The notes under the pieces are model-generated. The model saw only the letters and a list, made by a program, of their open reading frames with translations, did no database searches and was not told the origin of the DNA. Shown here piece by piece: positions 18,025-25,588 of a stretch of 64,000 nt of DNA. Each line of letters opens with the position of its first letter. Positions within the stretch are counted from its first letter, which is position 1. The translations under genes and the position numbers were made by a program. Origin of the DNA: an uncultured Saprospiraceae bacterium (lineage in GTDB: Bacteria > Bacteroidota > Bacteroidia > Chitinophagales > Saprospiraceae); assembly GCA_937980645.1 (NCBI GenBank), contig CALJPQ010000013.1, positions 1-64,000 on the forward strand. The letters run 5' to 3'.

Positions 18025-18804
18025 TTAAGTTTTGCGAGTGACGTTTGCCTGTGAGCGCTGTTGGCGGCGGTGCTGGAAGTAATGCCAGAAAATGAGGCTA
18101 AGGATTTTGGTGCCGGCCAGAATGATCCCTTTGATGGTGCCGGAGACTTTGCTGCGCCCGGCCACGCGCTTTCGGTAATGGACGGGTACTTCCGTGCAGC
18201 GAAGGCCCTGCAGGGCGGCTTTGATTTGCATCTCTACCGTCCAGCCGTAGTCGGGGTCGCGCATGTTGAGCTGTTGCAGTTTATCCCAGCGGATGGCCCG
18301 GAAAGGGCCCAAGTCGGTGAAGCGCTGGCCGAAGAACAGGCGGATGAGCAAGGGCGCCAACCAGTTGCCGAAGCGCTGCGGCAGGCTCATGGCGCCGGGT
18401 TCCATCTCGCCCTGCAGGCGCGAACCGATGACCAGGTCCTGGCTTCCGTCTAATACCGGCTCTGCCACTTTTGGCAGGTCGTTGGGGTCGTCGGCGTAGT
18501 CGGCATCCAGAAAGACGACCACTTCGGGTTGTTCCACATCGGGCAGCTGCTTCAAGTAAGCCATGCCCGCTAAGCAAGCCGAACCGTAACCGCGCCGCGC
18601 GGCCCGCACGACCGTGGCGCCCATCAGTCGGGCAATCTCCGCCGTCCGGTCGGTCGAGCCGTTGTCGCACACGATAATGTGCCGTACCCATTGCTTCGGA
18701 ATCGTAGCCAACACGAACGGCAGCGCGTCCTCCTCATTGAAGGCAGGGATGAGAACGGCTACTCGCGGCTTGCTGGCGTATTCCATACATGCGCTCGGGA
18801 GCAT
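18025..18804 (-). CDS. Glycosyltransferase, GT2 family (polyprenyl-phosphate mannosyl/glucosyltransferase-like)
   Basis: 259 residues, or 253 if the ATG at 18786 is used (MEYASKPRVAVLIPAFNEE). A GT-A fold with VLIPAFNEEDALP, VCDNGSTDRTAEIA, and FLDADYADDPNDLPK carrying the DAD motif, then a C-terminal region VHYRKRVAGRSKVSGTIKG of the DPM1/DpgL-like family. Probably makes a lipid-linked sugar at the cytoplasmic face. First gene of an operon with the cellulose-synthase-like enzyme. A TACCTTTG element lies 16 nt upstream of the first ATG, which favours the longer start or a very short leader. Confidence 0.88.
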   Translation of the reverse strand: MLPSACMEYASKPRVAVLIPAFNEEDALPFVLATIPKQWVRHIIVCDNGSTDRTAEIARLMGATVVRAARRGYGSACLAGMAYLKQLPDVEQPEVVVFLDADYADDPNDLPKVAEPVLDGSQDLVIGSRLQGEMEPGAMSLPQRFGNWLAPLLIRLFFGQRFTDLGPFRAIRWDKLQQLNMRDPDYGWTVEMQIKAALQGLRCTEVPVHYRKRVAGRSKVSGTIKGIILAGTKILSLIFWHYFQHRRQQRSQANVTRKT

Positions 18805-18820
18805 CTCCCAAAAGGCAGGG

Positions 18821-18828
18821 CAAAGGTA
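18821..18828 (-). promoter_or_regulatory. Bacteroidota -7 promoter element for the glycosyltransferase operon
   Basis: TACCTTTG on the minus strand, perfect consensus, 16 nt before the ATG at 18804. A predicted leader of roughly 10 nt. Confidence 0.6.
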
Positions 18829-19158
18829 AATGAGGCCGTTAAAAAAAAGTTAAAAAGTTTTAAGAAGAAGGTGTTAAGGTTTGGCAAAAGACGATCGGGC
18901 CACGAACACCATTTGCCACATGCCCTAAAATTATCAAAGGCGAAGATCAAACCGTTCGATAATCCATTTTAAAACGGCCTTTTGAAATGGCTTTCGGCCA
19001 AAAATCTGCTGGAAGGCTGGAAGAAGCCTAAACACCAAATGGCAGTGTAAGTGGATGGAGGCAGTGTTAAAATTTTAACAAAAACACAGAGCGCCGTCGG
19101 ATCTGCATTTTTTTGGCAATACCGATATTATGTACTCCGAAAAAATCATCCCAACCCC
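18829..19158. other. AT-rich intergenic region before the nos operon, no gene seen
   Basis: About 330 nt between the minus-strand glycosyltransferase promoter and the regulatory region of the nos operon. It holds several A- and T-runs but no coding frame with family features. The short open frame on the + strand (18679-18972) is not supported. Confidence 0.4.
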
Positions 19159-19170
19159 TGACGCTGGTCA
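19159..19170 (+). promoter_or_regulatory. Candidate Crp/Fnr-family operator upstream of the nos operon
   Basis: TGACGCTGGTCA is a perfect inverted repeat, TGAC-N4-GTCA, resembling the half-sites of Crp/Fnr regulators (FNR uses TTGAT-N4-ATCAA). Its centre is about 44 nt before the start predicted from the -7-like TACCATTG at 19195-19202, the class II activator position. Inference from sequence alone. Confidence 0.4.
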
Positions 19171-19194
19171 TAATTGGCCCGATGGAGGGGGGCG

Positions 19195-19202
19195 TACCAT
19201 TG
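19195..19202 (+). promoter_or_regulatory. Probable -7 promoter element of the nos operon
   Basis: TACCATTG, one mismatch to TAnnTTTG, 42 nt upstream of the ATG at 19245. A weaker match than the housekeeping promoters here, as expected for an activator-dependent promoter. Confidence 0.4.
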
Positions 19203-19244
19203 CAGTGTAAAACATTTTTTCACCGGAAACAAAACGCTGCTGGT

Positions 19245-19718
19245 ATGAAAAACGCAATTCCAATAATGTTGCTCTTGAGCGGGTTTGCCCTGTGGGCATG
19301 TGGGGGTGGCGGTGCCTCATCAGGCAACGATAAAGACACCCCTACCGCCCTGACGCCCGAAGAGCAAATGATCGCCGAAGGCAAGGGCATCGGCGAGGTC
19401 AAGTACGTCGAACTGAAGACACCCTTGGAAGAGAACCGCGTGTCGCGCGGCAAAGCCATTTACGACATGAAATGCGCCGCCTGCCACAAGCTCGACGACA
19501 CGCGCGTAGTAGGGCCAGGGTGGAAGGGCCTGACCACACTGCGCCGGCCGGAGTGGATCATGAACATGATCACCAACGTGGACATCATGCTGGAACGCGA
19601 CCCAGAGGCCCAGAAGCTACTCGAACTGTGTCTGACGCGCATGCCTAACCAGAATGTGTCCATCGGCGACGCGCGCGACATCCTGGAGTTCATGCGCTAC
19701 AACGATGGGGAGCGATAG
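19245..19718 (+). CDS. Cytochrome c lipoprotein of the nos operon
   Basis: 157 residues from the ATG at 19245; the frame is open from 19113 but lacks a signal sequence there. A lipoprotein signal ends at C19 (SGFALWAC) followed by a Gly/Ser-rich linker. One haem c site, CAACH, is at 77-81, with a candidate distal Met in LTRMPNQNV. Similar monohaem cytochromes lie beside clade II nosZ genes and are thought to donate electrons to the reductase. It is first in the operon, 140 nt upstream of nosZ. There is no nosR in the cluster, which fits a cytochrome-based electron route; the donor role is inference. Confidence 0.85.
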   Translation: MKNAIPIMLLLSGFALWACGGGGASSGNDKDTPTALTPEEQMIAEGKGIGEVKYVELKTPLEENRVSRGKAIYDMKCAACHKLDDTRVVGPGWKGLTTLRRPEWIMNMITNVDIMLERDPEAQKLLELCLTRMPNQNVSIGDARDILEFMRYNDGER

Positions 19719-19816
19719 GCAAGTCGGGCTTAGAAGTCTGTCTGATGCCTAAAGATATACCCTCGATTAGGCCAGGCATTGAAAATAAATTTATCGGACT
19801 TAATCAGATTATTTCA

Positions 19817-19834
19817 GGCCAAACAAGTTTGGCC
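19817..19834 (+). promoter_or_regulatory. 18-nt palindrome just upstream of nosZ
   Basis: GGCCAAACAAGTTTGGCC has 8-bp arms around 2 nt and lies 24 nt before the nosZ ATG. It could be an operator or, read as RNA, a hairpin with a CAAG loop near the ribosome-binding region. Confidence 0.4.
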
Positions 19835-19858
19835 GATACAAGTCAAAATCAAGGATTT

Positions 19859-21826
19859 ATGAAAAAGTTTCTCTGGTTTGCCGCGGGCTTCGCTCTCATA
19901 GTAGCCGCCCTGTGGCAGTGCAAGACAAAAGGCGCCGCAGGCGCTTCTTCGGCGGATGCCGCTCAAAAGGTGTATGTAGCCCCGGGTACGTACGACGAAT
20001 TTTACAACTTTGTCTCAGGCGGTTTCAACGGGCAGGTCTCAGTGTACGGGCTGCCTTCGGGGCGCCTGCTGAAGATTATTCCGGTCTTTTCGGTTTTTCC
20101 TGAAAACGGCTACGGCTACAGCGAGGAGACAAAGGCCATGCTGATGACGTCGCACGGCTTTGTGCCCTGGGACGACGAACACCACATCGCCATGTCGCTG
20201 ACCAACGGCGAGCAGGATGGCCGCTGGATGTTCGCCAACGCCAACAACACGCCGCGTGTGGCGCGCATTGACTTGGGTACGTTCCGAACGGTGGAAATTA
20301 TGGAAATTCCGAACTCGGGCGGCAACCACTCCTCGCCGTTCATCACCGAGAACAGCGAGTACATCGTGGCGGGCACGCGCTTCTCGGTGCCGCTGGACAA
20401 TCAGCTTGATGTGCCCATCGAGACGTACAAGGAAAACTTTCGCGGCACGGTCTCCTTCATTGGTATTGACCCGAAAACCGGACACATGAACCTTGGCTTT
20501 CAGGTGCTGCTGCCGGGTATCAACCTCGACTTGAGCCGTTCGGGCAAAGGGCCCAGCCACGACTGGTTCTTCTTTTCCTGCTACAACTCCGAGCGCGCCA
20601 ACACACTGTTGGAGGTGAATGCCTCGCAAAACGACAAAGACTTCATCGTCGCTATTAACTGGAAAAAGGCTGAAGAGTACGCCCGCGCCGGCAAAGGCAA
20701 GGTGAAAAAGGTGCGCTATGCCCACAACATCTACGACGAAAAGAAGCACATGGCCACCACAAAATGGGAAGACGAGGTCATTATGCTCGACCCAAAAGAG
20801 TTGAAAGACTTCGTCTATTTCATCCCCTGCCCCAAAAGCCCGCACGGCTGCGATGTGGACCCCACGGGCGAATACATCGTTGGCTCAGGCAAACTGGCCG
20901 CAGTTATTCCTGTGTTCTCTTTTACCAAAATGCAAAAGGCCATTGCCGAGCGCAACTTTGAGGGCGAGTACGACGGCATCCCGGTGTTGAAATACGATGC
21001 CGTCCTGCACGGCGAAGTGAAAAAGCCGGGGCTTGGCCCGTTGCACACGGAATTTGACGCCAACGGCAATGCTTACACGTCGTTCTTCGTGTCGTCCGAG
21101 ATCGTGAAATGGAGCCTTAAGACGCTCGAGGTCCTCGACCGGGTGCCGACGTACTACTCCATTGGCCACCTCTGCGTGCCAGGCGGCGACACCCGCAAAC
21201 CCCACGGCAAGTACGTCATCGCCTACAACAAGATTACAAAAGACCGCTACCTGCCCACCGGGCCAGAGCTGGCTCAGTCGGCCCAATTGTACGACATCAG
21301 CGGCGACAAGATGAAACTGCTGTTGGACTTCCCCACCATCGGCGAGCCCCACTACGCCAACGCTGTGCCGGCCAGCCTCATTAAGGACAAATCGGTCAAA
21401 ATTTACCCGATTGAGGAAAACCAGCACCCCTACGTAGCCAAAGGCGAACACGAGGCCAAAGTGGTGCGCGAGGGCAACAAGGTGCACGTTTACATGACGG
21501 CTATCCGCTCGCACCTCACACCCGACAATATCGAAGGTGTCAAAGTGGGCGATGAGGTCTATTTCCACGTAACCAACTTAGAGCAAGACTGGGATATCCC
21601 GCATGGCTTCGCTATCAAGGGCGCCAACACGGCAGAAATCCTCATCATGCCAGGCGAGACACAAACCCTCATGTTTAAGCCCGACCGCGTGGGCATCTTC
21701 CCGTTCTATTGCACCGACTTCTGCTCGGCATTGCACCAGGAGATGCAAGGCTACCTGCGCGTGTCCGCACCAGGCTCCAATGTACCGTTGAAGTACGGCA
21801 CCGGGAGCCCACAGCCGCCTCAGTAA
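19859..21826 (+). CDS. nosZ: Nitrous oxide reductase, Sec-type clade II
   Basis: 655 residues from the ATG at 19859; the longer frame from 19745 has no signal sequence. Reduces N2O to N2 in the periplasm. A Sec-type signal (MKKFLWFAAGFALIVAALWQ) replaces the twin-arginine signal of clade I, and C21 may be lipidated, although Q at -1 is unusual. The beta-propeller carries CuZ histidines in DDEHHIAMS and NSGGNHSS. The C-terminal cupredoxin has the CuA ligands H582 (DIPHGF), C618, C622, H626 and M629 (FYCTDFCSALHQEM, the clade II form). The neighbouring nosL, nosD, nosF and nosY confirm the assignment. Confidence 0.97.
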   Translation: MKKFLWFAAGFALIVAALWQCKTKGAAGASSADAAQKVYVAPGTYDEFYNFVSGGFNGQVSVYGLPSGRLLKIIPVFSVFPENGYGYSEETKAMLMTSHGFVPWDDEHHIAMSLTNGEQDGRWMFANANNTPRVARIDLGTFRTVEIMEIPNSGGNHSSPFITENSEYIVAGTRFSVPLDNQLDVPIETYKENFRGTVSFIGIDPKTGHMNLGFQVLLPGINLDLSRSGKGPSHDWFFFSCYNSERANTLLEVNASQNDKDFIVAINWKKAEEYARAGKGKVKKVRYAHNIYDEKKHMATTKWEDEVIMLDPKELKDFVYFIPCPKSPHGCDVDPTGEYIVGSGKLAAVIPVFSFTKMQKAIAERNFEGEYDGIPVLKYDAVLHGEVKKPGLGPLHTEFDANGNAYTSFFVSSEIVKWSLKTLEVLDRVPTYYSIGHLCVPGGDTRKPHGKYVIAYNKITKDRYLPTGPELAQSAQLYDISGDKMKLLLDFPTIGEPHYANAVPASLIKDKSVKIYPIEENQHPYVAKGEHEAKVVREGNKVHVYMTAIRSHLTPDNIEGVKVGDEVYFHVTNLEQDWDIPHGFAIKGANTAEILIMPGETQTLMFKPDRVGIFPFYCTDFCSALHQEMQGYLRVSAPGSNVPLKYGTGSPQPPQ

Positions 21827-21840
21827 TCCACTACTGCCCG

Positions 21841-21874
21841 GAGCCGGCCTGCGCTTAAAAGGCCGGGTCGGCTC
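21841..21874 (+). promoter_or_regulatory. Intercistronic hairpin after nosZ
   Basis: A strong GC-rich stem, either CCGGCCT with AGGCCGG or GAGCCG with CGGCTC, starts 15 nt after the nosZ stop and is followed by TCTTCC rather than a U-run. It could stabilise the nosZ message or act as a leaky terminator that lowers expression of the accessory genes. Confidence 0.5.
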
Positions 21875-21913
21875 TTCCTTCTCCATCCTTCTCACACTTA
21901 AAAACACTCGGCC

Positions 21914-22474
21914 ATGAAACAACTGCTGTATCTTCTGACCATATTGGCTGCCGGGCTGATGCTTTGTGCCTGCGGCGGCCCTTCGCAAGAGTCGGGCGCG
22001 GCTTCTGCCAATGCTTCAGCGTCAATGAGCGGCGGCATTGCCTCTGTGGAGGACGACGCCTCAAAGCGCAACATAGTGCAGGTGGCCGTCAGCTCACCCG
22101 ACCACACCACACTGGTGGCGGCCGTAAAAGCCGCTGGGCTGGTGGATGCGCTATCCAACCCGGGCCCGTTTACCGTGTTCGCTCCGACGAATGCTGCTTT
22201 TGATAAACTGCCCGCCGGTACGGTGGAAAGCCTGCTGAAGCCTGAAAATAAGACTACTCTAACGGATATTCTGGAATACCACACCTACGTGGGCGTCATA
22301 CGCACCGACCAGATGCGCGACGGCCAGAGGCTCAATCAGGTCAATCTGAAAAATATCACGATCAGCGTACAGGACGGAAAGGTCAAGGTGAATGGCAAGG
22401 CCAATATCTTGGCCTCGGTGCCGGCTTCCAACGGTATCGTACACGTCATTGACGAGGTGCTGCTGCCCGAATGA
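21914..22474 (+). CDS. Fasciclin-domain lipoprotein
   Basis: 186 residues. A lipoprotein signal (MKQLLYLLTILAAGLMLCAC; lipid on C18 or C20) and a short linker precede one FAS1 domain: HTTLVAAVKAAGLVDALSNP, FTVFAPTNAAFDKLPAGTVESL, then ILEYHTYVGVIR and a C-terminal NGIVHVIDEVLLPE. FAS1 domains mediate adhesion or protein contacts and have no known catalytic role. The gene lies between nosZ and the NosL fusion in the same direction, so a role in the assembly or placement of the reductase is possible. I cannot name one. Confidence 0.88.
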   Translation: MKQLLYLLTILAAGLMLCACGGPSQESGAASANASASMSGGIASVEDDASKRNIVQVAVSSPDHTTLVAAVKAAGLVDALSNPGPFTVFAPTNAAFDKLPAGTVESLLKPENKTTLTDILEYHTYVGVIRTDQMRDGQRLNQVNLKNITISVQDGKVKVNGKANILASVPASNGIVHVIDEVLLPE

Positions 22475-22550
22475 AACCGCACGGCAGCGAGCTGCCCTAA
22501 CCCACAACTCACCTGCCGTCTTTGATAATGGCTTTCTAAAAACTGCCGCT

Positions 22551-23576
22551 ATGTTCAACCTCTCTCTCCCTTCCCGCGTCCTGTTGGTCGTGGGAGCGCT
22601 CTCGCTCTTTGCGCTACTGAAGGTTCCCATCTGGAAAATTTACCTCACTGCGCCCCAGTACCCGGAAGGGCTGGAAATGAAAATCTGGCACGACACGCTG
22701 ACCGGCGACGTGAAGGTCATCAGTGCCCTCAACCACTACATCGGCATGCGCGCCATCAGTGTAGATATGTTTCCGGAGTTTCAGTATTTGGGCAACATCA
22801 TCATCGGTGTGGCAGCCCTGTGTCTGGTGTTGGCCCTCATCGGCAAGTGGTGGTCGGCCGTAGCCTACTGGTTAGTGCTGGCCTTAGCCGATAGCTTAGC
22901 GCTGTACGACTTCTGGCGCTGGGGCTACGACTATGGGCACAACCTGGACCCAACAGCGCCCATTGTGATACCAGGCATGGCCTACCAGCCTCCAGTGATT
23001 GGGTACAAAAAGCTGCTCAACTTCGAAGCCTGGTCGTTGCCCGACGTAGGTGGCTGGATTTTGATGGGCGTAACGGGCATCAGCCTGCTCGTCGTAGTGT
23101 GGGAGTGGTGGCGGCGGCGAAGAACCATGCGTCTGACGCTTGCAGCTGGTTCGGCAGGGGTGCTGTTGACCTTACTCTGGAGCGGCTGCAGCAGCGGCCC
23201 ACAGCCCATACCTTACGGGCGTGGCGAATGCGCCATGTGCCATATGTCGCTCTCCGACCGGCGCTATGGAGCAGAGATTGTTACACATAAAGGCAAAGCG
23301 TACTTTTTTGACGACGTCAATTGCCTGATCTACTTCGAAGACGGCGAAGGCGTACCCGTTCAAGACATTGCCAGCCGTTGGGTGGCCGACTTTGCCCACC
23401 AGGGCCAATTAGTTGCCATAGAGGAGGCGGTGTTTTTGCATAGCCAGAGCCTACGCACACCCATGGCCTCGTACGTAGCGGCCTTCAGCAGCCGGCCCGA
23501 TGCCGAAAAGGCGCTAGGTGAGGGCGGTGGTGAATTGCTTAAATGGCCTCAGGTGAAACAGCTTTTAGCACGCTAA
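22551..23576 (+). CDS. nosL: Membrane protein fused to a NosL copper-chaperone domain
   Basis: 341 residues from the ATG at 22551; the frame is open from 22392 within the fasciclin gene. Residues 1-190 form a membrane part with about four segments (LLVVGALSLFALL, LGNIIIGVAALCLVLALIG, VAYWLVLALADSLALYDF, GGWILMGVTGISLLVVVWEW). A further hydrophobic segment ends in a lipobox-like LLWSGC, after which a NosL domain begins (GRGECAMCHMSLSDRRYGAEIV, FFDDVNCLIYFED). The CxxCHM site matches NosL, a Cu(I) chaperone for nitrous oxide reductase. In most organisms NosL is a separate small lipoprotein; the fused order, with a second lipobox-like sequence internally, is unusual. nosD begins 3 nt after its stop. 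Confidence 0.88.
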   Translation: MFNLSLPSRVLLVVGALSLFALLKVPIWKIYLTAPQYPEGLEMKIWHDTLTGDVKVISALNHYIGMRAISVDMFPEFQYLGNIIIGVAALCLVLALIGKWWSAVAYWLVLALADSLALYDFWRWGYDYGHNLDPTAPIVIPGMAYQPPVIGYKKLLNFEAWSLPDVGGWILMGVTGISLLVVVWEWWRRRRTMRLTLAAGSAGVLLTLLWSGCSSGPQPIPYGRGECAMCHMSLSDRRYGAEIVTHKGKAYFFDDVNCLIYFEDGEGVPVQDIASRWVADFAHQGQLVAIEEAVFLHSQSLRTPMASYVAAFSSRPDAEKALGEGGGELLKWPQVKQLLAR

Positions 23577-23579
23577 ACG

Positions 23580-24845
23580 ATGTTTTTTACTCCCAAATAT
23601 GGCTTTCTGATGGGTATTCTTCTGCTTTTAGGGAGCAGTTTTTTACCCGCTCGCACGTGGGTGGTGGCACCCGGTACGGCGCTCAGCCGCATCAACGACG
23701 CTATTGCTCAGGCTAAGCCGTACGATACCGTGCTGGTACGAGGCGGCCGGTATCGCGAAGCCGTCGTAGTGGACCGGCCGCTGACCTTGCGCGGCGAGGG
23801 GCGGCCGGTGCTCGACGGCGAAGACGCGCGCCAGCCCATCAGTGTACGCGCCAACCATGTGTCGATCAGCGGCTTCCGTGTCGTGCGCTCCGGCTCGGGA
23901 GCGCTGGAAGACCTGGCCGGCATCAAGGTCTATAATGCTCGATATGTGTACATTTTCAACAACGACTTAGACAGCAACTTCTTCGGCATTTACCTGTCGA
24001 ACAGCCGGCTCTGTTGGGTAAGCGGCAACACCCTGCGCGCCTATGGCGAAGTGGAACAGACCTCGGGTAACGGCATCCACGCCTGGAAGTGTGACAGCAT
24101 CTTCATCACCGACAACCGCGTGCGCGGACACCGCGACGGCATCTATTTCGAGTTCGTAACCCATTCGCGCATCGAGCGCAACAGCAGTACTCACAACGTG
24201 CGCTATGGCCTGCATTTCATGTTTTCGCACAACGATGCTTACATGCACAACACCTTTGCCCACAACGGGGCCGGCGTAGCCGTCATGTACACGCGCGAGG
24301 TGCTCATGCGCCACAACACTTTCGCCGACAACATCGGCGCCTCGGCTTACGGCATGTTGCTCAAAGACATCCAGCGCAGCGAAATCTCGGACAACGTCTT
24401 TCGAAACAACACTGCCGCCATTTTTATGGAAGGCTGCACGCGCAGCCGGCTGGAGCGCAACGAATTCCGCCAAAATGGTTGGGCCATCCGCATTCAAGCC
24501 AGCTGCGAAAACAACGTGTTCCGGCACAACAACTTCGTAGCCAACACCTTCGATGTAACGACCAACAACCAGATATCGCTCAACACTTTTGAGTACAACT
24601 ACTGGGATCAATATACCGGTTACGACATCAACCGCGACGGCATCGGCGATGTGCCCCACCTGCCTGTTAGCCTCTTTGCCATGATTTCGGAGCAAATGCC
24701 CTATGCCATGATGTTCTGGCGCAGCTTCGGTGTCCTGCTGCTCGAACGCGCCGAACGCGCCATACCCAGCCTGTGCCCCGACAGCCTGCGCGACCACTCA
24801 CCGCTCATGAAACCGTACGATGCTGCAAGTTCAAAACATCAGTAA
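23580..24845 (+). CDS. nosD: Nitrous oxide reductase maturation protein NosD
   Basis: 421 residues. A signal peptide (FLMGILLLLGSSFLPA) and a periplasmic right-handed beta-helix of NosD type: VAPGTALSRINDAIAQAKPYDTVL, KVYNARYVYIFNNDLDSNFFGIYLSN, repeated NxF/NxI turns, and the C-terminal NYWDQYTGYDINRDGIGDVP signature. NosD works with the NosFY transporter to build the copper-sulfur CuZ centre. The last 26 nt overlap the start of nosF, so the two are translationally coupled. Confidence 0.95.
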   Translation: MFFTPKYGFLMGILLLLGSSFLPARTWVVAPGTALSRINDAIAQAKPYDTVLVRGGRYREAVVVDRPLTLRGEGRPVLDGEDARQPISVRANHVSISGFRVVRSGSGALEDLAGIKVYNARYVYIFNNDLDSNFFGIYLSNSRLCWVSGNTLRAYGEVEQTSGNGIHAWKCDSIFITDNRVRGHRDGIYFEFVTHSRIERNSSTHNVRYGLHFMFSHNDAYMHNTFAHNGAGVAVMYTREVLMRHNTFADNIGASAYGMLLKDIQRSEISDNVFRNNTAAIFMEGCTRSRLERNEFRQNGWAIRIQASCENNVFRHNNFVANTFDVTTNNQISLNTFEYNYWDQYTGYDINRDGIGDVPHLPVSLFAMISEQMPYAMMFWRSFGVLLLERAERAIPSLCPDSLRDHSPLMKPYDAASSKHQ

Positions 24846-25533
24846 AACCTTCGGGCGTCTGCAAGTGCTCGACGCCGTCAGTATCAGCGCCGATGCCGGT
24901 CAGGTAGTGGCTATCATCGGCCCCAATGGCTCAGGCAAAACAACGCTCATCAAGTGCATCCTCGGATTGGTACGCCCCGACATCGGTACCATCGCCTTCC
25001 GCGACACCACCGTCAATACTGACCCCAGCTATCGTCGCTATTTCGGGTACATGCCCCAAATCGGACGCTACCCCGACAATATGCTCGTCGGCCAACTCTT
25101 CAACATGATGCGCGACCTGCGCCGCAACGACGCCACCCAACCCGACGAAGAACTGCTCGAAGCGTTCCGACTGGCCGATATCTTCCACAAACCCATGCGC
25201 ACCCTCTCCGGCGGCACACGCCAGAAAGTCAGCGCTGCCCTGGCCTTCCTCTTCCAACCCCAAGTACTCATTCTCGACGAACCCACCGCCGGACTGGACC
25301 CGCTATCGGCTGAAATCTTGAAAGAAAAAGTCCTGCGCGGAAAACAAAATAACCGCCTGTTCCTCATCACTTCGCACATCATGAGCGACTTAGACGAACT
25401 GGCCACTCACATTCTCTACTTAGTCGAAGGCCGCGTGGTCTTCTTCAAGCCCCTCCCCGAATTGAAAGCCGAAACCGGTCAGGAGCGACTGGGCCGGGCT
25501 ATTGCTCACCTGATGCAAAAGTTTAATCACTAA
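24820..25533 (+). CDS. nosF: NosF ABC transporter ATPase
   Basis: 237 residues. Walker A GPNGSGKTT near residue 34, signature LSGGTRQKVSAALAF and Walker B VLILDEPTAGLDP, followed by LFLITSHIMSDLDELA (H-loop). The LSGGTRQK form and the overlap with nosD identify it as NosF, which together with NosY is thought to export a sulfur species for CuZ assembly. The start codon lies inside nosD. Confidence 0.95.
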   Translation: MLQVQNISKTFGRLQVLDAVSISADAGQVVAIIGPNGSGKTTLIKCILGLVRPDIGTIAFRDTTVNTDPSYRRYFGYMPQIGRYPDNMLVGQLFNMMRDLRRNDATQPDEELLEAFRLADIFHKPMRTLSGGTRQKVSAALAFLFQPQVLILDEPTAGLDPLSAEILKEKVLRGKQNNRLFLITSHIMSDLDELATHILYLVEGRVVFFKPLPELKAETGQERLGRAIAHLMQKFNH

Positions 25534-25588
25534 CGCGGAAGAAAAACCTCGCGGCTTTGTGTTTTTGTGTTTAAAGAAAAAGTGCGTC

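Noticed and set aside
20039..20845. Minus-strand open frame (268 codons) opposite nosZ
   Set aside because: Shadow of nosZ with low-complexity His/Val/Ala translation; similar shadows occur at 23967-24797 and 58235-59086.
24820..24845. Overlap of nosD and nosF as a sequencing error
   Set aside because: Both proteins have complete, normal termini; the 26-nt overlap is consistent with translational coupling.
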